Source of the DNA: Comamonas endophytica
Lineage (GTDB): Bacteria; Pseudomonadota; Gammaproteobacteria; Burkholderiales; Burkholderiaceae_C
DNA: 64,000 nt
Direction: 5' to 3'
Assembly: GCF_023634805.2 (NCBI RefSeq)
Contig: NZ_CP106881.1
Location: forward strand, 1,829,501-1,893,500
Part shown: in pieces, positions 36,162-45,556 of the stretch
Numbering within the stretch: the first letter of the stretch is position 1
How the letters are laid out: each line of letters starts with the position of its first letter
Notes under the pieces: model-generated
Seen by the model: only the letters and a program-made list of their open reading frames with translations
Database searches by the model: none
Told to the model about the DNA's origin: nothing
Position numbers and translations under genes: made by a program

Positions 36162-36636
36162 TGAGAGAGCTAGCAGTGTCTGTTTCACTTTGGCATCAAC
36201 CACGATGCACGAAACGGAAGTTGAGTTGAGGGCAGCGTCCGGCAGGAAGCCCATCTGCACCGGGTGCTCGAAGGCCGTAGCATCATAGGGTCCCTACTAG
36301 CTTACGCGCCATACCGCACCGGTTGATGGGGTTCATATTTTCACATAAGTTGTAACGGCCAATAAGTTTGTTGCACTTGAATTGAACTCGTGACCACGAG
36401 CTAAACCTTGCTAAAAGGCAGCAGGCTATTGCACGCCTAGCTTGATAGCGAAGCAAGGTAACTTCAAAGCAGATTAGTTAATGGTTTGCTAATTGCTTGT
36501 ATGTAGGACGAGGGGAATTTTTACTGTGAGAGTTGTGTGGGTGCAAATCGGCAGAAATATTTTGATCGACATCCTGCAATGAAAGCATTGCAACCAAGTA
36601 ATTCTTCATTGCTCGTAGAACCGGCGGTTACAACTT
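36162..36636. promoter_or_regulatory. 475-base A/T-rich region upstream of the capsule operon
   Basis: No gene is seen. It most likely holds the promoter for manC-kpsEMT and the genes after them (minus strand). A 14-bp perfect inverted repeat CTCGTGACCACGAG is at 36387-36400. On the minus strand TTGGCC and TATGAA are spaced 19 bases apart between about 36333 and 36363, a weak promoter match. No ops/JUMPstart (GGCGGTAG) element for RfaH was found. Confidence 0.45.
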
Positions 36637-37656
<1,020 letters not shown>

Positions 37657-37792
37657 GCGGAACGCGCCGTGCGCACCGCAAGGGCCGGCGTGCAGGCAGG
37701 AGATGGCAAAGGGAAGGGGCCGGAAGAGCCGCAAGGCATGGTAAGCGGCTGCAACAAGCATCCGCGTGGGACGCGGCCCCTTTACCGCCGTG

Positions 37793-39727
37793 TCAATGCC
37801 CGGTCGCGTGCGCCTCCACGCCCTGCTCCCGGCACCAGCGCCAGAAGGTGGTCCGGCTGACGCCCAGGGACTGCGCCGCCTTGGCGCGGTTGCCACCCGC
37901 CGCCTCCAGCGCGCCGGCCAGCCTTTCGGCCAGGCTTGCCTCGGCGTCCGATGGCACCGCGGCGGCGGTGCCGAACACCTCGCTGCACGCATCCCTGATC
38001 TCCTGGTAGTCGATCTGCTGCAAGCTCTCGCAGTCCATGGCGAACACGGCGATGCGCTCGGCGATGTTCTCCAGTTCGCGCACGTTGCCGGGCCAGCCGT
38101 AGCGCAGCAGCCCGGGCATCAGCGGGGCCAGCAGCCGGGGCGCGTCGAGCTGCACGCCGTGGCGCCTCAGGCAGCGCTGCAGGAAACCGTGCAGCAGCGG
38201 CGCGATGTCCTCGCGGCGCTGGTGCAGGGCCGGCAGCTGCAGCCGCAGGGTGTTGAGGCGGTAGTAGAGGTCCTGCCGGAAGCGCCCCTGGGCCACCAAC
38301 TGCTCCAGCGGCTGGTGCGTGGCCGCAACGACGCGCACGTTGACGGGAATCTGCACGGTGGCACCCAGCCGGGTGATCTCGCCTTCCTGCAGCACGCGCA
38401 GCAGGCGGGTCTGCATCTGCAGCGGCATGTCGCCGATCTCGTCGAGGAACAGGGTGCCGGTGTGGGCGGCCTCGAGCAGGCCCATCTTGCCGCCGCGGCG
38501 CGCGCCGGTAAAGGCGCCTTCCTCGTGGCCGAACAGCTCGCTCTCCAGCAGGCTCTCGGGAAAGGAGGCGCAGTTCACCGCGACGAAGGGCCGGTCCGCC
38601 CGCAGGCTGGCGTTGTGCATGGCCTGGGCAAAGACCTCCTTGCCGACGCCGCTCTCGCCGGTCACCAGCACCGGCACCTCGGTGCGCGCGAAGCGCCGGG
38701 CCTTGGCGATGGCCTGCCGCAGCAGGGGGCTGGTGCCGATGACGCTGTCGAAGCCGTGGCGCGCCAGGTGGTGCTTCTGGCGCTGCAGCCGGCGCAGCTT
38801 GCTGTCGGCGTCCTGGATGGTGCGTGCGTCGTAGAGCGTCAGCGCCGCGCCCACGATCTGCCCGTGCTCGCGCATGGGCGTGCGGTTGGCGATCCAGTCG
38901 CGCTGCGCCAGGCGAATGGCCACGGCGCGCTCCTGCTGGCCGGAATCCAGGATGGATTTCAGCGACAGCGCGGGCTCGAGCGTTCCCAGCGCCACCCCTT
39001 CGGCCGGCTGCGGGCTGCCCAGCAGCTGGCGCATGGGCGGGTTCATGGCGATGATGCGCTCGTTGCGGTCCACGGCCAGCACGGCCTCCTGCAGGTTGTC
39101 CAGCACGCCATGCAGCTGCTCGTAGCGGCCCGCTTCCAGCCGGGTGATGCGCGCGAGCTCGATGGCGTCGTCGAAGCCCTTGCGCACGCTGCTCAGCGAA
39201 TAGGCCAGCAAGCCATGCAGGCCCGCCTCCTGCGCCAGCTCCACGACCAGGCTGGAGCCGACGATCACCTCGAAGCCGGCGCGGCGCAGCGCGTCGAAGC
39301 ACTGGCGCGCGTCCCCGGGGGTCTGGTAGGCGTATTGGCGCACCTCGATGTTCAGCAGGTCCTTGACCTCTTCCAACTCGGGAATGGTCTGCCCGTACAT
39401 CACCACGCCCACGCGCGAAGCCTGGCGCCGCGCGCGGATCAGCACCTGCAGCAGGTCGAAGCCCGTGAGCTGGATGGTGGCCACCGGCACCTGCAGGCCC
39501 TGGCGCAGGATATGGGCATTGGAGCCGGCGCTGACGAAGGCATCGACCACGCCCTTCTCCAGGCGGTCACGGGCAATCGCCAGGGCGCCGCCGAAGGTTC
39601 CGTCCACGACCTCGATATGCGCCCGGCCGGTGTACTCCGCGATCACCGGCATGGCGAGTTCGCGGATGTGGCGGTAGCTCACGAAGCACAGGCGGGGCAG
39701 GTCGGTTTCGGGCAGCGCGTGTCGCAT
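37793..39727 (-). CDS. PrpR-like sigma-54-dependent activator
   Basis: 644 residues. A PrpR N-terminal sensor domain spans about 1-190 (RIEVVDGTF-like stretch, GVVMYGQTIPELEEV), followed by a PAS domain (about 205-320). The AAA+ domain has Walker A GESGVGKE at 357 and GAFTGA at 404-409 for sigma-54 contact, with LFLDEIGDMPL as Walker B. A Fis-type helix-turn-helix ends the protein (AAQSLGVSRTTFWRW). PrpR relatives sense acyl or methylcitrate-type metabolites. It is transcribed away from a CoA-transferase/lyase operon that has a -24/-12 promoter, which is its likely target. It is not linked to prpBCD, so the inducer may differ from that of true PrpR. Confidence 0.88.
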   Translation of the reverse strand: MRHALPETDLPRLCFVSYRHIRELAMPVIAEYTGRAHIEVVDGTFGGALAIARDRLEKGVVDAFVSAGSNAHILRQGLQVPVATIQLTGFDLLQVLIRARRQASRVGVVMYGQTIPELEEVKDLLNIEVRQYAYQTPGDARQCFDALRRAGFEVIVGSSLVVELAQEAGLHGLLAYSLSSVRKGFDDAIELARITRLEAGRYEQLHGVLDNLQEAVLAVDRNERIIAMNPPMRQLLGSPQPAEGVALGTLEPALSLKSILDSGQQERAVAIRLAQRDWIANRTPMREHGQIVGAALTLYDARTIQDADSKLRRLQRQKHHLARHGFDSVIGTSPLLRQAIAKARRFARTEVPVLVTGESGVGKEVFAQAMHNASLRADRPFVAVNCASFPESLLESELFGHEEGAFTGARRGGKMGLLEAAHTGTLFLDEIGDMPLQMQTRLLRVLQEGEITRLGATVQIPVNVRVVAATHQPLEQLVAQGRFRQDLYYRLNTLRLQLPALHQRREDIAPLLHGFLQRCLRRHGVQLDAPRLLAPLMPGLLRYGWPGNVRELENIAERIAVFAMDCESLQQIDYQEIRDACSEVFGTAAAVPSDAEASLAERLAGALEAAGGNRAKAAQSLGVSRTTFWRWCREQGVEAHATGH

Positions 39728-39733
39728 ATGCGG

Positions 39734-39817
39734 TCCAATGAAACATGTCGAGGTTTCATCAGTGTTTCATGAAACTCCGCTTGAGTCATCCCTCAAAATT
39801 AAGTCCAATGAAATCAA
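39734..39817. promoter_or_regulatory. Probable upstream activating sites of the PrpR-like activator
   Basis: Three ATGAAAC/GTTTCAT half-site groupings lie close together: ATGAAAC (39738-39744), GTTTCAT (39753-39759), and the 12-bp perfect palindrome GTTTCATGAAAC (39764-39775). GTCCAATGAAA occurs twice, at about 39733 and 39803. Repeated palindromes 65-100 bases ahead of a -24/-12 promoter are typical enhancer sites. Confidence 0.65.
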
Positions 39818-39840
39818 CGGCTTGCGATTTCTGGCCGGCC

Positions 39841-39856
39841 TGGCATGGGACCTGCT
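39841..39856 (+). promoter_or_regulatory. Sigma-54 (-24/-12) promoter of the CoA-transferase operon
   Basis: TGGCATGGGACCTGCT matches the consensus TGGCAC-N5-TTGCW, with GG at -24 and GC at -12 in correct spacing and two mismatches. It lies 39 bases before the GTG start and downstream of the proposed activator sites. Confidence 0.7.
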
Positions 39857-39894
39857 GCACTCGTTGCAATCCAGACTTTCAGGAAAGCTGCAAC

Positions 39895-41091
39895 GTGACA
39901 CTCGAACATATCACCGTCCTCGACCTGACCCACATGCTGTCGGGCCCCTATGGAACCATGCTGCTGGCCGACATGGGCGCGCGCACCATCAAGGTGGAGC
40001 CGCCGGGCGCGGGCGAGGGCACGCGCCGCCTGCTCGAGAACGACCCGGAGTATTCGCGCAACGGCATGGGCGCGTACTTCCTGACGCTCAACCGCAACAA
40101 GCAAAGCGTCTGCGTGGATCTCAAGAGCGATACCGGGCGCGAGGTCTTCCTCGACCTGGTGCGGCATGCGGACGTGGTGTTCGACAACTTCAGCGTCGGC
40201 GTGACGCAGCGCCTGGGCATCGACCATGCGTCGCTGGCGCAGGTCAATCCGCGCATCATCACCTGCTCCGTCACGGGCTTCGGCGAGACCGGCCCGCACA
40301 CCCAGCGCCCGGCCTTCGACCAGGTGGTGCAGGCCATGGGCGGCGGCATGTCGATCACCGGCACCCCCCAGACCGGCCCGACGCGCAGCGGCATTCCCAC
40401 CGGCGACCTGGCCGGGGGCATGTTCGGCGCGATGGGCGTGCTCGCCGCGCTGGTGGAGCGCGCACACACCGGCGTGGGCCAGCATGTGGACGTGTCGATG
40501 CTCGATGCGCAGATCTCCATGCTCAACTACATGGCGACGATGTACTTCATGTCCGGCAACGTGCCCGAAGGCATCGGCAACGGCCACTTCGTGCACGTGC
40601 CCTACAACTGCTATCCCACGGCGGACGGCCACATCATCGTGGCGTGCATCGGCGACTCCTTCTTCGAGCGCTTCATCGAATGCATTCCGCACGAGGCGCT
40701 GCTGGACCCGGCCTACCGCCAGCAGCCGGCGCGCTATGCCGACAAGGACAAGATCGATGCCATCGTCTCCGAGGTGCTGAGCACGCAGGGCACGGAGCAT
40801 TGGCTCAAGGTGCTGGGCGCAGCGCGCATCCCGTGCGGCGCGGTGAACAACTTCGCCCAGGCGCTGAGCGATCCGCAGGTGCTGGCGCGCGACATGGTGG
40901 CGACCGTGGACCTACCGGACGGGCAGCAGCTGCGCATGCCCGGCAACCCGATCAAGCTCTCCGCCAGCCCCGCCACGGCCTACACCGCGCCGCCCGCGCT
41001 GGGTCAGCAGACCCAGGCGGTGCTGGGCGGCGTGCTCGGCTACCCGGCAGAGAAGATGGAAAGCCTGCGCCAGGCCGGCGCGATTGCCTGA
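39895..41091 (+). CDS. Class III CoA-transferase (CaiB/BaiF family)
   Basis: A 398-residue enzyme that moves CoA between carboxylic acids through an aspartyl-CoA intermediate. It has VLDLTHMLSGPYGTMLLADMGARTIKVEPP at the N-terminus, LNRNKQSVCVDLKS, and the catalytic aspartate region TGDLAGGMFGAMG. The GTG start at 39895 is chosen: AGGAAAG lies 8-10 bases upstream and VTLEHITVLDL gives the normal family N-terminus. Longer frames cross the sigma-54 promoter. It is the first gene of an operon with an HMG-CoA-lyase-like enzyme, so it probably activates the substrate cleaved by that enzyme. Confidence 0.9.
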   Translation: MTLEHITVLDLTHMLSGPYGTMLLADMGARTIKVEPPGAGEGTRRLLENDPEYSRNGMGAYFLTLNRNKQSVCVDLKSDTGREVFLDLVRHADVVFDNFSVGVTQRLGIDHASLAQVNPRIITCSVTGFGETGPHTQRPAFDQVVQAMGGGMSITGTPQTGPTRSGIPTGDLAGGMFGAMGVLAALVERAHTGVGQHVDVSMLDAQISMLNYMATMYFMSGNVPEGIGNGHFVHVPYNCYPTADGHIIVACIGDSFFERFIECIPHEALLDPAYRQQPARYADKDKIDAIVSEVLSTQGTEHWLKVLGAARIPCGAVNNFAQALSDPQVLARDMVATVDLPDGQQLRMPGNPIKLSASPATAYTAPPALGQQTQAVLGGVLGYPAEKMESLRQAGAIA

Positions 41092-41102
41092 AGGAGGCAA
41101 GC

Positions 41103-42035
41103 ATGCGCGAGCAAATCCATATCACCGATGTCTCCCCGCGTGACGGCCTGCAGAACCAGGCGCTGCACGTGGATACCCAGGCCAAGCTGGAGCTGATCGG
41201 GCTGCTGGTGGACGCGGGCGTGCGCAGCGTGGAGGCGACCAGCTTCGTGTCGCCCAAGGCGGTGCCGCAGATGGCCGACGCCGCCGAGCTGGTGCCGCTG
41301 GTGCGCGGGCGCTGGCCCGAACTGCGCACCTCCGTGCTGGTTCCCAACCTCAAGGGGCTGGAGCGCGCGCGCCTCGCAGGGGCCGAGGAGATCGCCGTGG
41401 TGCTTTCGGCCACGGAGACCATGAACCGCAAGAACATCAACATGGGGCTGGACGAGGCGCTCGACGTCAGCGAGCAGACGCTGCGCCAGGCGCTGGCCGC
41501 GGGCCTGCGCACGCGCGCCTATGTGGCGGTGGCCTTCGAGTGCCCCTTCGAGGGGCTGACTCCGCTGGACGAAGTCGTGCGCCTGGCGCAGCGCATGCAC
41601 GCGGCCGGCGCGCACGAGATCGTCATTGCCGACACCATCGGCGCGGCCGCGCCCGGCCAGGTGCGCCAGCGCTTCGCCGCCCTGCGCGAGGCCGTGCCGC
41701 TGGAGCAGCTGGCGGTGCATCTGCATGACACGCGTGGGCTGGGCGCCGCCAACGCCTGGGCCGCGCTGGAGAGCGGCGTGCGCCGTTTCGATGCCAGCGC
41801 CGGCGGCATCGGTGGCTGCCCCTTCGCGCCGGGCGCGGCGGGCAATCTCGCCACCGAGGACCTGGTGCTGATGGCGCAGAACAGCGGCCTCGATACCGGC
41901 ATCGACCTGCAGGCGCTGATGCAGGCGGTGGCGTTTGCCGAACGGCAGCTGCAGCGGCCCTTGGGCGGGCGCAGCAGCGCCTGGCTGCGGCGCCAGGGCG
42001 CGGCGCGGCGGGAAGCGGCCTGCGCCGCTGCTTGA
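41103..42035 (+). CDS. Hydroxymethylglutaryl-CoA lyase-family enzyme
   Basis: A 310-residue TIM-barrel lyase. SPRDGLQNQ holds the catalytic Arg and metal Asp, VHLHDTRG holds the metal histidines, and SAGGIGGCPFAPGAAGN is the HMG-CoA lyase signature with its loop cysteine. The reaction splits a 3-hydroxy-3-methyl dicarboxylyl-CoA, giving acetyl-CoA plus a keto product. With the CoA-transferase just upstream (11-base gap, strong AAGGAGG site), it would complete a two-step route for 3-hydroxy-3-methylglutarate or a close C5/C6 analogue such as citramalate. The exact substrate is not decided by sequence. Confidence 0.9.
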   Translation: MREQIHITDVSPRDGLQNQALHVDTQAKLELIGLLVDAGVRSVEATSFVSPKAVPQMADAAELVPLVRGRWPELRTSVLVPNLKGLERARLAGAEEIAVVLSATETMNRKNINMGLDEALDVSEQTLRQALAAGLRTRAYVAVAFECPFEGLTPLDEVVRLAQRMHAAGAHEIVIADTIGAAAPGQVRQRFAALREAVPLEQLAVHLHDTRGLGAANAWAALESGVRRFDASAGGIGGCPFAPGAAGNLATEDLVLMAQNSGLDTGIDLQALMQAVAFAERQLQRPLGGRSSAWLRRQGAARREAACAAA

Positions 42036-42069
42036 GACCCACAGAATCGATAAACAAGGAGACAAGAAC

Positions 42070-43050
42070 ATGACATCCCCCCTATGGACCCGGCGCAGCT
42101 TTGCGCAGTCGGTGCTGGCCTGCTGCACTGCCGGCACCACTTCCGCCTGGAGCGCCACGGAAGCCGCCTTCCCGAAGAAGCCCGTGACCCTGATGGTGCC
42201 CTACTCGGCAGGCGGCGGCACGGATGTCGTCGCGCGCCTGTTCGCCCAGAAGCTCACGGAGCTCTGGGGCCAGTCGGTCATCGTGGAAAACCGCACGGGC
42301 GCCAACGGTGTGATCGGCTCCAGCCTCGTGGCCAAGGCCGCACCCGACGGCCACACCCTGCTGCTGGTCGTCGGCTCGCATGCGATCAACCCGGTGCTGA
42401 TGAAGAGCATGCCCTACGACACGGCGGCGGCGTTCACCCCCGTCACCAACATCGCCACGTCGCCGATGGTGCTGGTGGTGGCGGCGGACGGTCCCTACAG
42501 GAAGCTGCCCGACCTGATCGAGGCGGCGCGCAAGCAGGAGATCGCGTTCGGCTATTCCGAAGGGCAGACCCGCCTGACGGGCGAGCTCATCCGCCAGGCC
42601 GGCGACCTCAAGTTCATGGGCGTGGCCTACAAGGGCGGCGCGCCGATCATGGTGGACGTGATCGGCGGCCACCTGCCCGTGGGCGTGACCAGCGTGCTCA
42701 CGGCGCTGCCCCACGTGCATTCGGGCAAGCTGCGCGTGATCGGCGTGGCGGCGGACAAGCGCATGGAGATCTTCCCCGACGCCATGACGTTCCAGGAAGC
42801 ACAGCTCAAGGGCGTCGAGTCCCTGAACTGGTATGGGCTCTTCGGCCCCGCGGGCCTGCCCAAAGATATCGTCGAGAAAGTCAACCGCGACCTGCGCAAG
42901 GTGGCGGCCGATCCGGCCGTGGTGAAGCAGATGCAGGCGCAGGGCGCCGATGTGGTGCTCTCGCCTCCGGACCGGTTCGGCAGCTTCCTGCAGCAGGAAA
43001 CCCGCAAGTGGACCCAGGTGGCGCGCCAGGGCGGCATCCGGGCCGAATAG
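42070..43050 (+). CDS. Bug/TctC-family periplasmic solute receptor
   Basis: A 326-residue secreted binding protein. A twin-arginine-like signal (TRRSFAQSVLACCTAG) is followed by mature FPKKPVTLMVPYSAGGGTDVVAR, the ligand-loop motif of the family. VENRTGANGVIGSSLVAKAAPDGHTLL and YKGGAPIMVDVIGG are also typical. AAGGAGA precedes the ATG. Bug receptors bind carboxylates. Membership of the lyase operon suggests it captures the same diacid. No TctA/TctB membrane proteins are encoded nearby, as is common for these receptors. Confidence 0.88.
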   Translation: MTSPLWTRRSFAQSVLACCTAGTTSAWSATEAAFPKKPVTLMVPYSAGGGTDVVARLFAQKLTELWGQSVIVENRTGANGVIGSSLVAKAAPDGHTLLLVVGSHAINPVLMKSMPYDTAAAFTPVTNIATSPMVLVVAADGPYRKLPDLIEAARKQEIAFGYSEGQTRLTGELIRQAGDLKFMGVAYKGGAPIMVDVIGGHLPVGVTSVLTALPHVHSGKLRVIGVAADKRMEIFPDAMTFQEAQLKGVESLNWYGLFGPAGLPKDIVEKVNRDLRKVAADPAVVKQMQAQGADVVLSPPDRFGSFLQQETRKWTQVARQGGIRAE

Positions 43051-43086
43051 TCCACCCGCAGAGGTGGCACAACAGAGGAGACAAGC

Positions 43087-44064
43087 ATGAAGTTCAGGCA
43101 ATTCCTACGGTTTTCGGCGCTATGCGCGCTGCTGGCGGGGGCCGGCATGGGTGCGGCCCACGCCGCGGACTATCCGAGCAAGCCGATCCGGCTGATCGTG
43201 CCCTTTGCCGCGGGCGGAGTGACCGACACCGGGGCCCGTGTGGTGGCGGAAAAGCTCTCCGCGCGCCTGGGCCAGCAGGTCGTCGTCGACAACCGGCCCG
43301 GCGCCTCGGGCAATATCGGCACCCAGGGGGCAGCCACTGCCGAGCCCGATGGCTATACGCTGGTCGTCGGCTTCGACGGTACCCTGGTCATCAATCCGCA
43401 TGTCTTCCCCAAGATGCCCTTCGACACGCTCAAGGACCTGGCGCCGGTCAGCAAGATCGGGGACGCGGCGCTGGTGATCGTCACGCACCCCTCGGTGCCG
43501 GCGAAGAACCTGGAGCAGCTGATCGCCTATTCCAAGAAGCAACAGAACGGCGTTTCCTATGGCAGCGCCGGCACGGGCAGCACCCCGCACCTGGCGGGCG
43601 AACTGCTGCGCCTGCGCACGGGCGCGAACTTCGTGCACATCCCCTACAAGGGCGGCGGGCAGGCCATGTCGGACGTGGTCGGCGGCACCCTGCCCATGCT
43701 CTACACCGCGGTGGCCGGCGCCTATCCCTTCATCAAGAACGGCCAGATCAACGCCATTGCCGTCTCGACCGCGCAGCGCCTGGCCTCGCTGCCCGACACC
43801 CCGACGGTGCAGGAGTCCGGAGTGGCTGACTTCGTGGTGAACTCGTGGATCGGCATCCTGGCGCCGGCCAAGACGCCCGCCGCCATCGTCGACCGGCTGC
43901 AAAAGGAGATCCACACGGTGGTGCACAGCCCGGACGTCAAGGAGCGCCTGGCCTCGCTGGGCATCATTTCCTCGGGCAGTACACCGGCCGCTTTCAAGCA
44001 GGAGATCGAGCAGGACCTGAAGAAATACGCACAGATCGTGAAGAGCGCGAAGATCCAGAACTAG
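43087..44064 (+). CDS. Bug/TctC-family periplasmic solute receptor
   Basis: A 325-residue second receptor of the operon. It has signal peptide FLRFSALCALLAGAGMGAAHA, then YPSKPIRLIVPFAAGGVTDTGARVVAEKL, VVDNRPGASGNIGTQGAATAEPDGYTLV and HIPYKGGGQAMSDVVGG. It differs enough from the preceding receptor to suggest a different ligand rather than recent duplication. Its TAG stop lies inside the left inverted repeat of a 244-base element, so the last residue or two may have been altered by that insertion. AGAGGAGA precedes the ATG. Confidence 0.88.
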   Translation: MKFRQFLRFSALCALLAGAGMGAAHAADYPSKPIRLIVPFAAGGVTDTGARVVAEKLSARLGQQVVVDNRPGASGNIGTQGAATAEPDGYTLVVGFDGTLVINPHVFPKMPFDTLKDLAPVSKIGDAALVIVTHPSVPAKNLEQLIAYSKKQQNGVSYGSAGTGSTPHLAGELLRLRTGANFVHIPYKGGGQAMSDVVGGTLPMLYTAVAGAYPFIKNGQINAIAVSTAQRLASLPDTPTVQESGVADFVVNSWIGILAPAKTPAAIVDRLQKEIHTVVHSPDVKERLASLGIISSGSTPAAFKQEIEQDLKKYAQIVKSAKIQN

Positions 44065-44304
44065 GGTCTGTTTGACTGAGAAGCAGCGACGCAGCCAATA
44101 CTGACTGCTGGTGGAGCCGTTCGTGCTGAGCCTGCCTGGGCGGCCCCGTCGAGCCATGAACGGCCTGTTCTCATACCTTGAGCGCAGGCCGTTCATCCTT
44201 CGACAGGCTCAGGACGAACGGATGTTTGGGACTTAGCTTCTTGTTGCTGTGAATGTCGCTTCATTGTGGCTCGGCTCCCATGACTTCAGTCAGACAAACC
44301 CTAG
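44061..44304. mobile_element. MITE-like element bounded by about 21-bp inverted repeats
   Basis: The left end at 44061 and the complement of the right end at 44304 share CTAGGGTNTGTNTGACTGA. The 244-base interior has no gene and encloses palindromic repeat copy 3. No clear target duplication was seen. The left end supplies the stop codon of the upstream receptor gene. The element type is inferred from the ends only. Confidence 0.55.
44115..44222. repeat. Palindromic intergenic repeat, copy 3
   Basis: Arms at about 44115-44168 and 44184-44222. The first carries the inserted segment CCTGGGCGGCCCCG between GAGCCTG and TCGA. The second contains the full core GACAGGCTCAGGACGAACGG. Confidence 0.9.
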
Positions 44305-44342
44305 CGGATCCCGCCGCTGGTGCACCTCGAGGCGCCGCATGC

Positions 44343-44370
44343 AAAGCGCCGGCCCCGTGCCGGCGCTTTT
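44343..44370 (+). terminator. Rho-independent terminator after the lyase/Bug operon
   Basis: An 11-bp stem AAAGCGCCGGC/GCCGGCGCTTT with a 5-nt CCCGT loop runs into TTTT. It lies between the element above and the ABC transporter operon. The remaining bases to 44575 hold no gene and presumably the transporter promoter. Confidence 0.85.
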
Positions 44371-44575
44371 GCTTTGGTGCATCCGCACCTGCCTCATCCA
44401 TGTGCAGCTTGATCGCATTTGGTGCGCCGGGCGCTGTGCCATGGCCCCGAGGCGGCTAAAACGCACGGGAAAAACCTGGCACGCAGTTTGCTTGAGAGCT
44501 CTCATCTGCCTTGTGTACAAGAGAGTATTCAAGCGCAGGGCGATTGTCGCCAAGGCCCAACCACAAGGAACTGCC

Positions 44576-45517
44576 ATGTTTTCTCGCCGCCTCCTGCTTG
44601 CTTCCCTGACCGCTTCCGCACTTGCCGCATCCATGGTGGCGCCGGCGCACGCCGCCGACAAGGTCATCAAGGTCGGCACCCTGAAGCTGATCCATGGCAT
44701 CACGCCCTATTTCTATGACCGCTTCGCGCCGGCCGGCTACAAGATCGAGGTGGTGACCTTCGACACCCCCACCGACGGCAAGAACGCGGTGGTCACCAAG
44801 TCGGTCGATTTCGGCACCTATGGCCTGGCGGCCGCGACGCTGGGCGCGGCGGCGGGCGAGCCGGTGGTGATCATCGCGCCGCAGTCCAACGGCGGCATGG
44901 CGATCGTCGTGCACAAGGACGCGGGCGTGGGCAACTTCAAGGCGCTCAAGGGCAAGCGCGTGGGCATCCTGCCCGGCTCGACCCAGGAAGCCGTGTTCCT
45001 CGACCGACTCAAGGCCGAGGGCATGACGATCAAGGACGTGAAGTCGGTGCGCGTGTCGTTCAGCGAGATGGCTGGCGCGCTCGAGCGCGGCGACATCGAT
45101 GCCTACGTGGGCGCCGAGCCCGGCCCCTCGATCAGCGTGATCAAGGGCGTGGGCAAGGTGCTCGAACTGCCGTACAGCACGCCGACCGGTTCCGTGAACA
45201 TGGTCATGACCACCCATGCCGATACCGTGAAGAACAATGCCGAGCTGACGAAGGCCTTCCTCGAAATGCACCGCAAGGCCGCGGAATACGCCACCGCCAA
45301 CCGCCCGGCGCTGATCGAGATGGCCGGCGCCAAGCTGGGCCTGCCGGCCGACGTCGCCAACCTGGCCGCGGACAACGTCCAGCTGACCTGGAAGATCGAC
45401 GCCGACTGGGTGCAGCGCGGCAAGTACTACGGCTCGCTGATGCTCGAGCGCAAGCAGATCCGCAAGCTGCCCGACTACAGCCGCTTCATCGTGACGGGCC
45501 TGGTTCCCCAGTCCTGA
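44576..45517 (+). CDS. ABC transporter substrate-binding protein (NMT1/SsuA type)
   Basis: A 313-residue periplasmic protein with signal peptide RRLLLASLTASALAASMVAPAHA. The mature part has the two-lobe pattern of nitrate/taurine/ureide receptors (KVGTLKLIHGITPYFYDRF, FGTYGLAAATLGAAAGEPVVIIA, LKGKRVGILPGSTQEAVFLDRLKAEG, GALERGDIDAYVGAEP). CAAGGA precedes the ATG. It is followed by its own permease and ATPase. The ligand is not clear; the nearby allophanate hydrolase hints at a nitrogen-rich compound. Confidence 0.87.
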   Translation: MFSRRLLLASLTASALAASMVAPAHAADKVIKVGTLKLIHGITPYFYDRFAPAGYKIEVVTFDTPTDGKNAVVTKSVDFGTYGLAAATLGAAAGEPVVIIAPQSNGGMAIVVHKDAGVGNFKALKGKRVGILPGSTQEAVFLDRLKAEGMTIKDVKSVRVSFSEMAGALERGDIDAYVGAEPGPSISVIKGVGKVLELPYSTPTGSVNMVMTTHADTVKNNAELTKAFLEMHRKAAEYATANRPALIEMAGAKLGLPADVANLAADNVQLTWKIDADWVQRGKYYGSLMLERKQIRKLPDYSRFIVTGLVPQS

Positions 45518-45556
45518 TCGCCTTCCCGCCTGCAGCCCGTTCCGGAAAGATCCGCC

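Noticed and set aside
36162..36636. ops/JUMPstart element of the capsule promoter
   Set aside because: No GGCGGTAG or close match on the operon strand.
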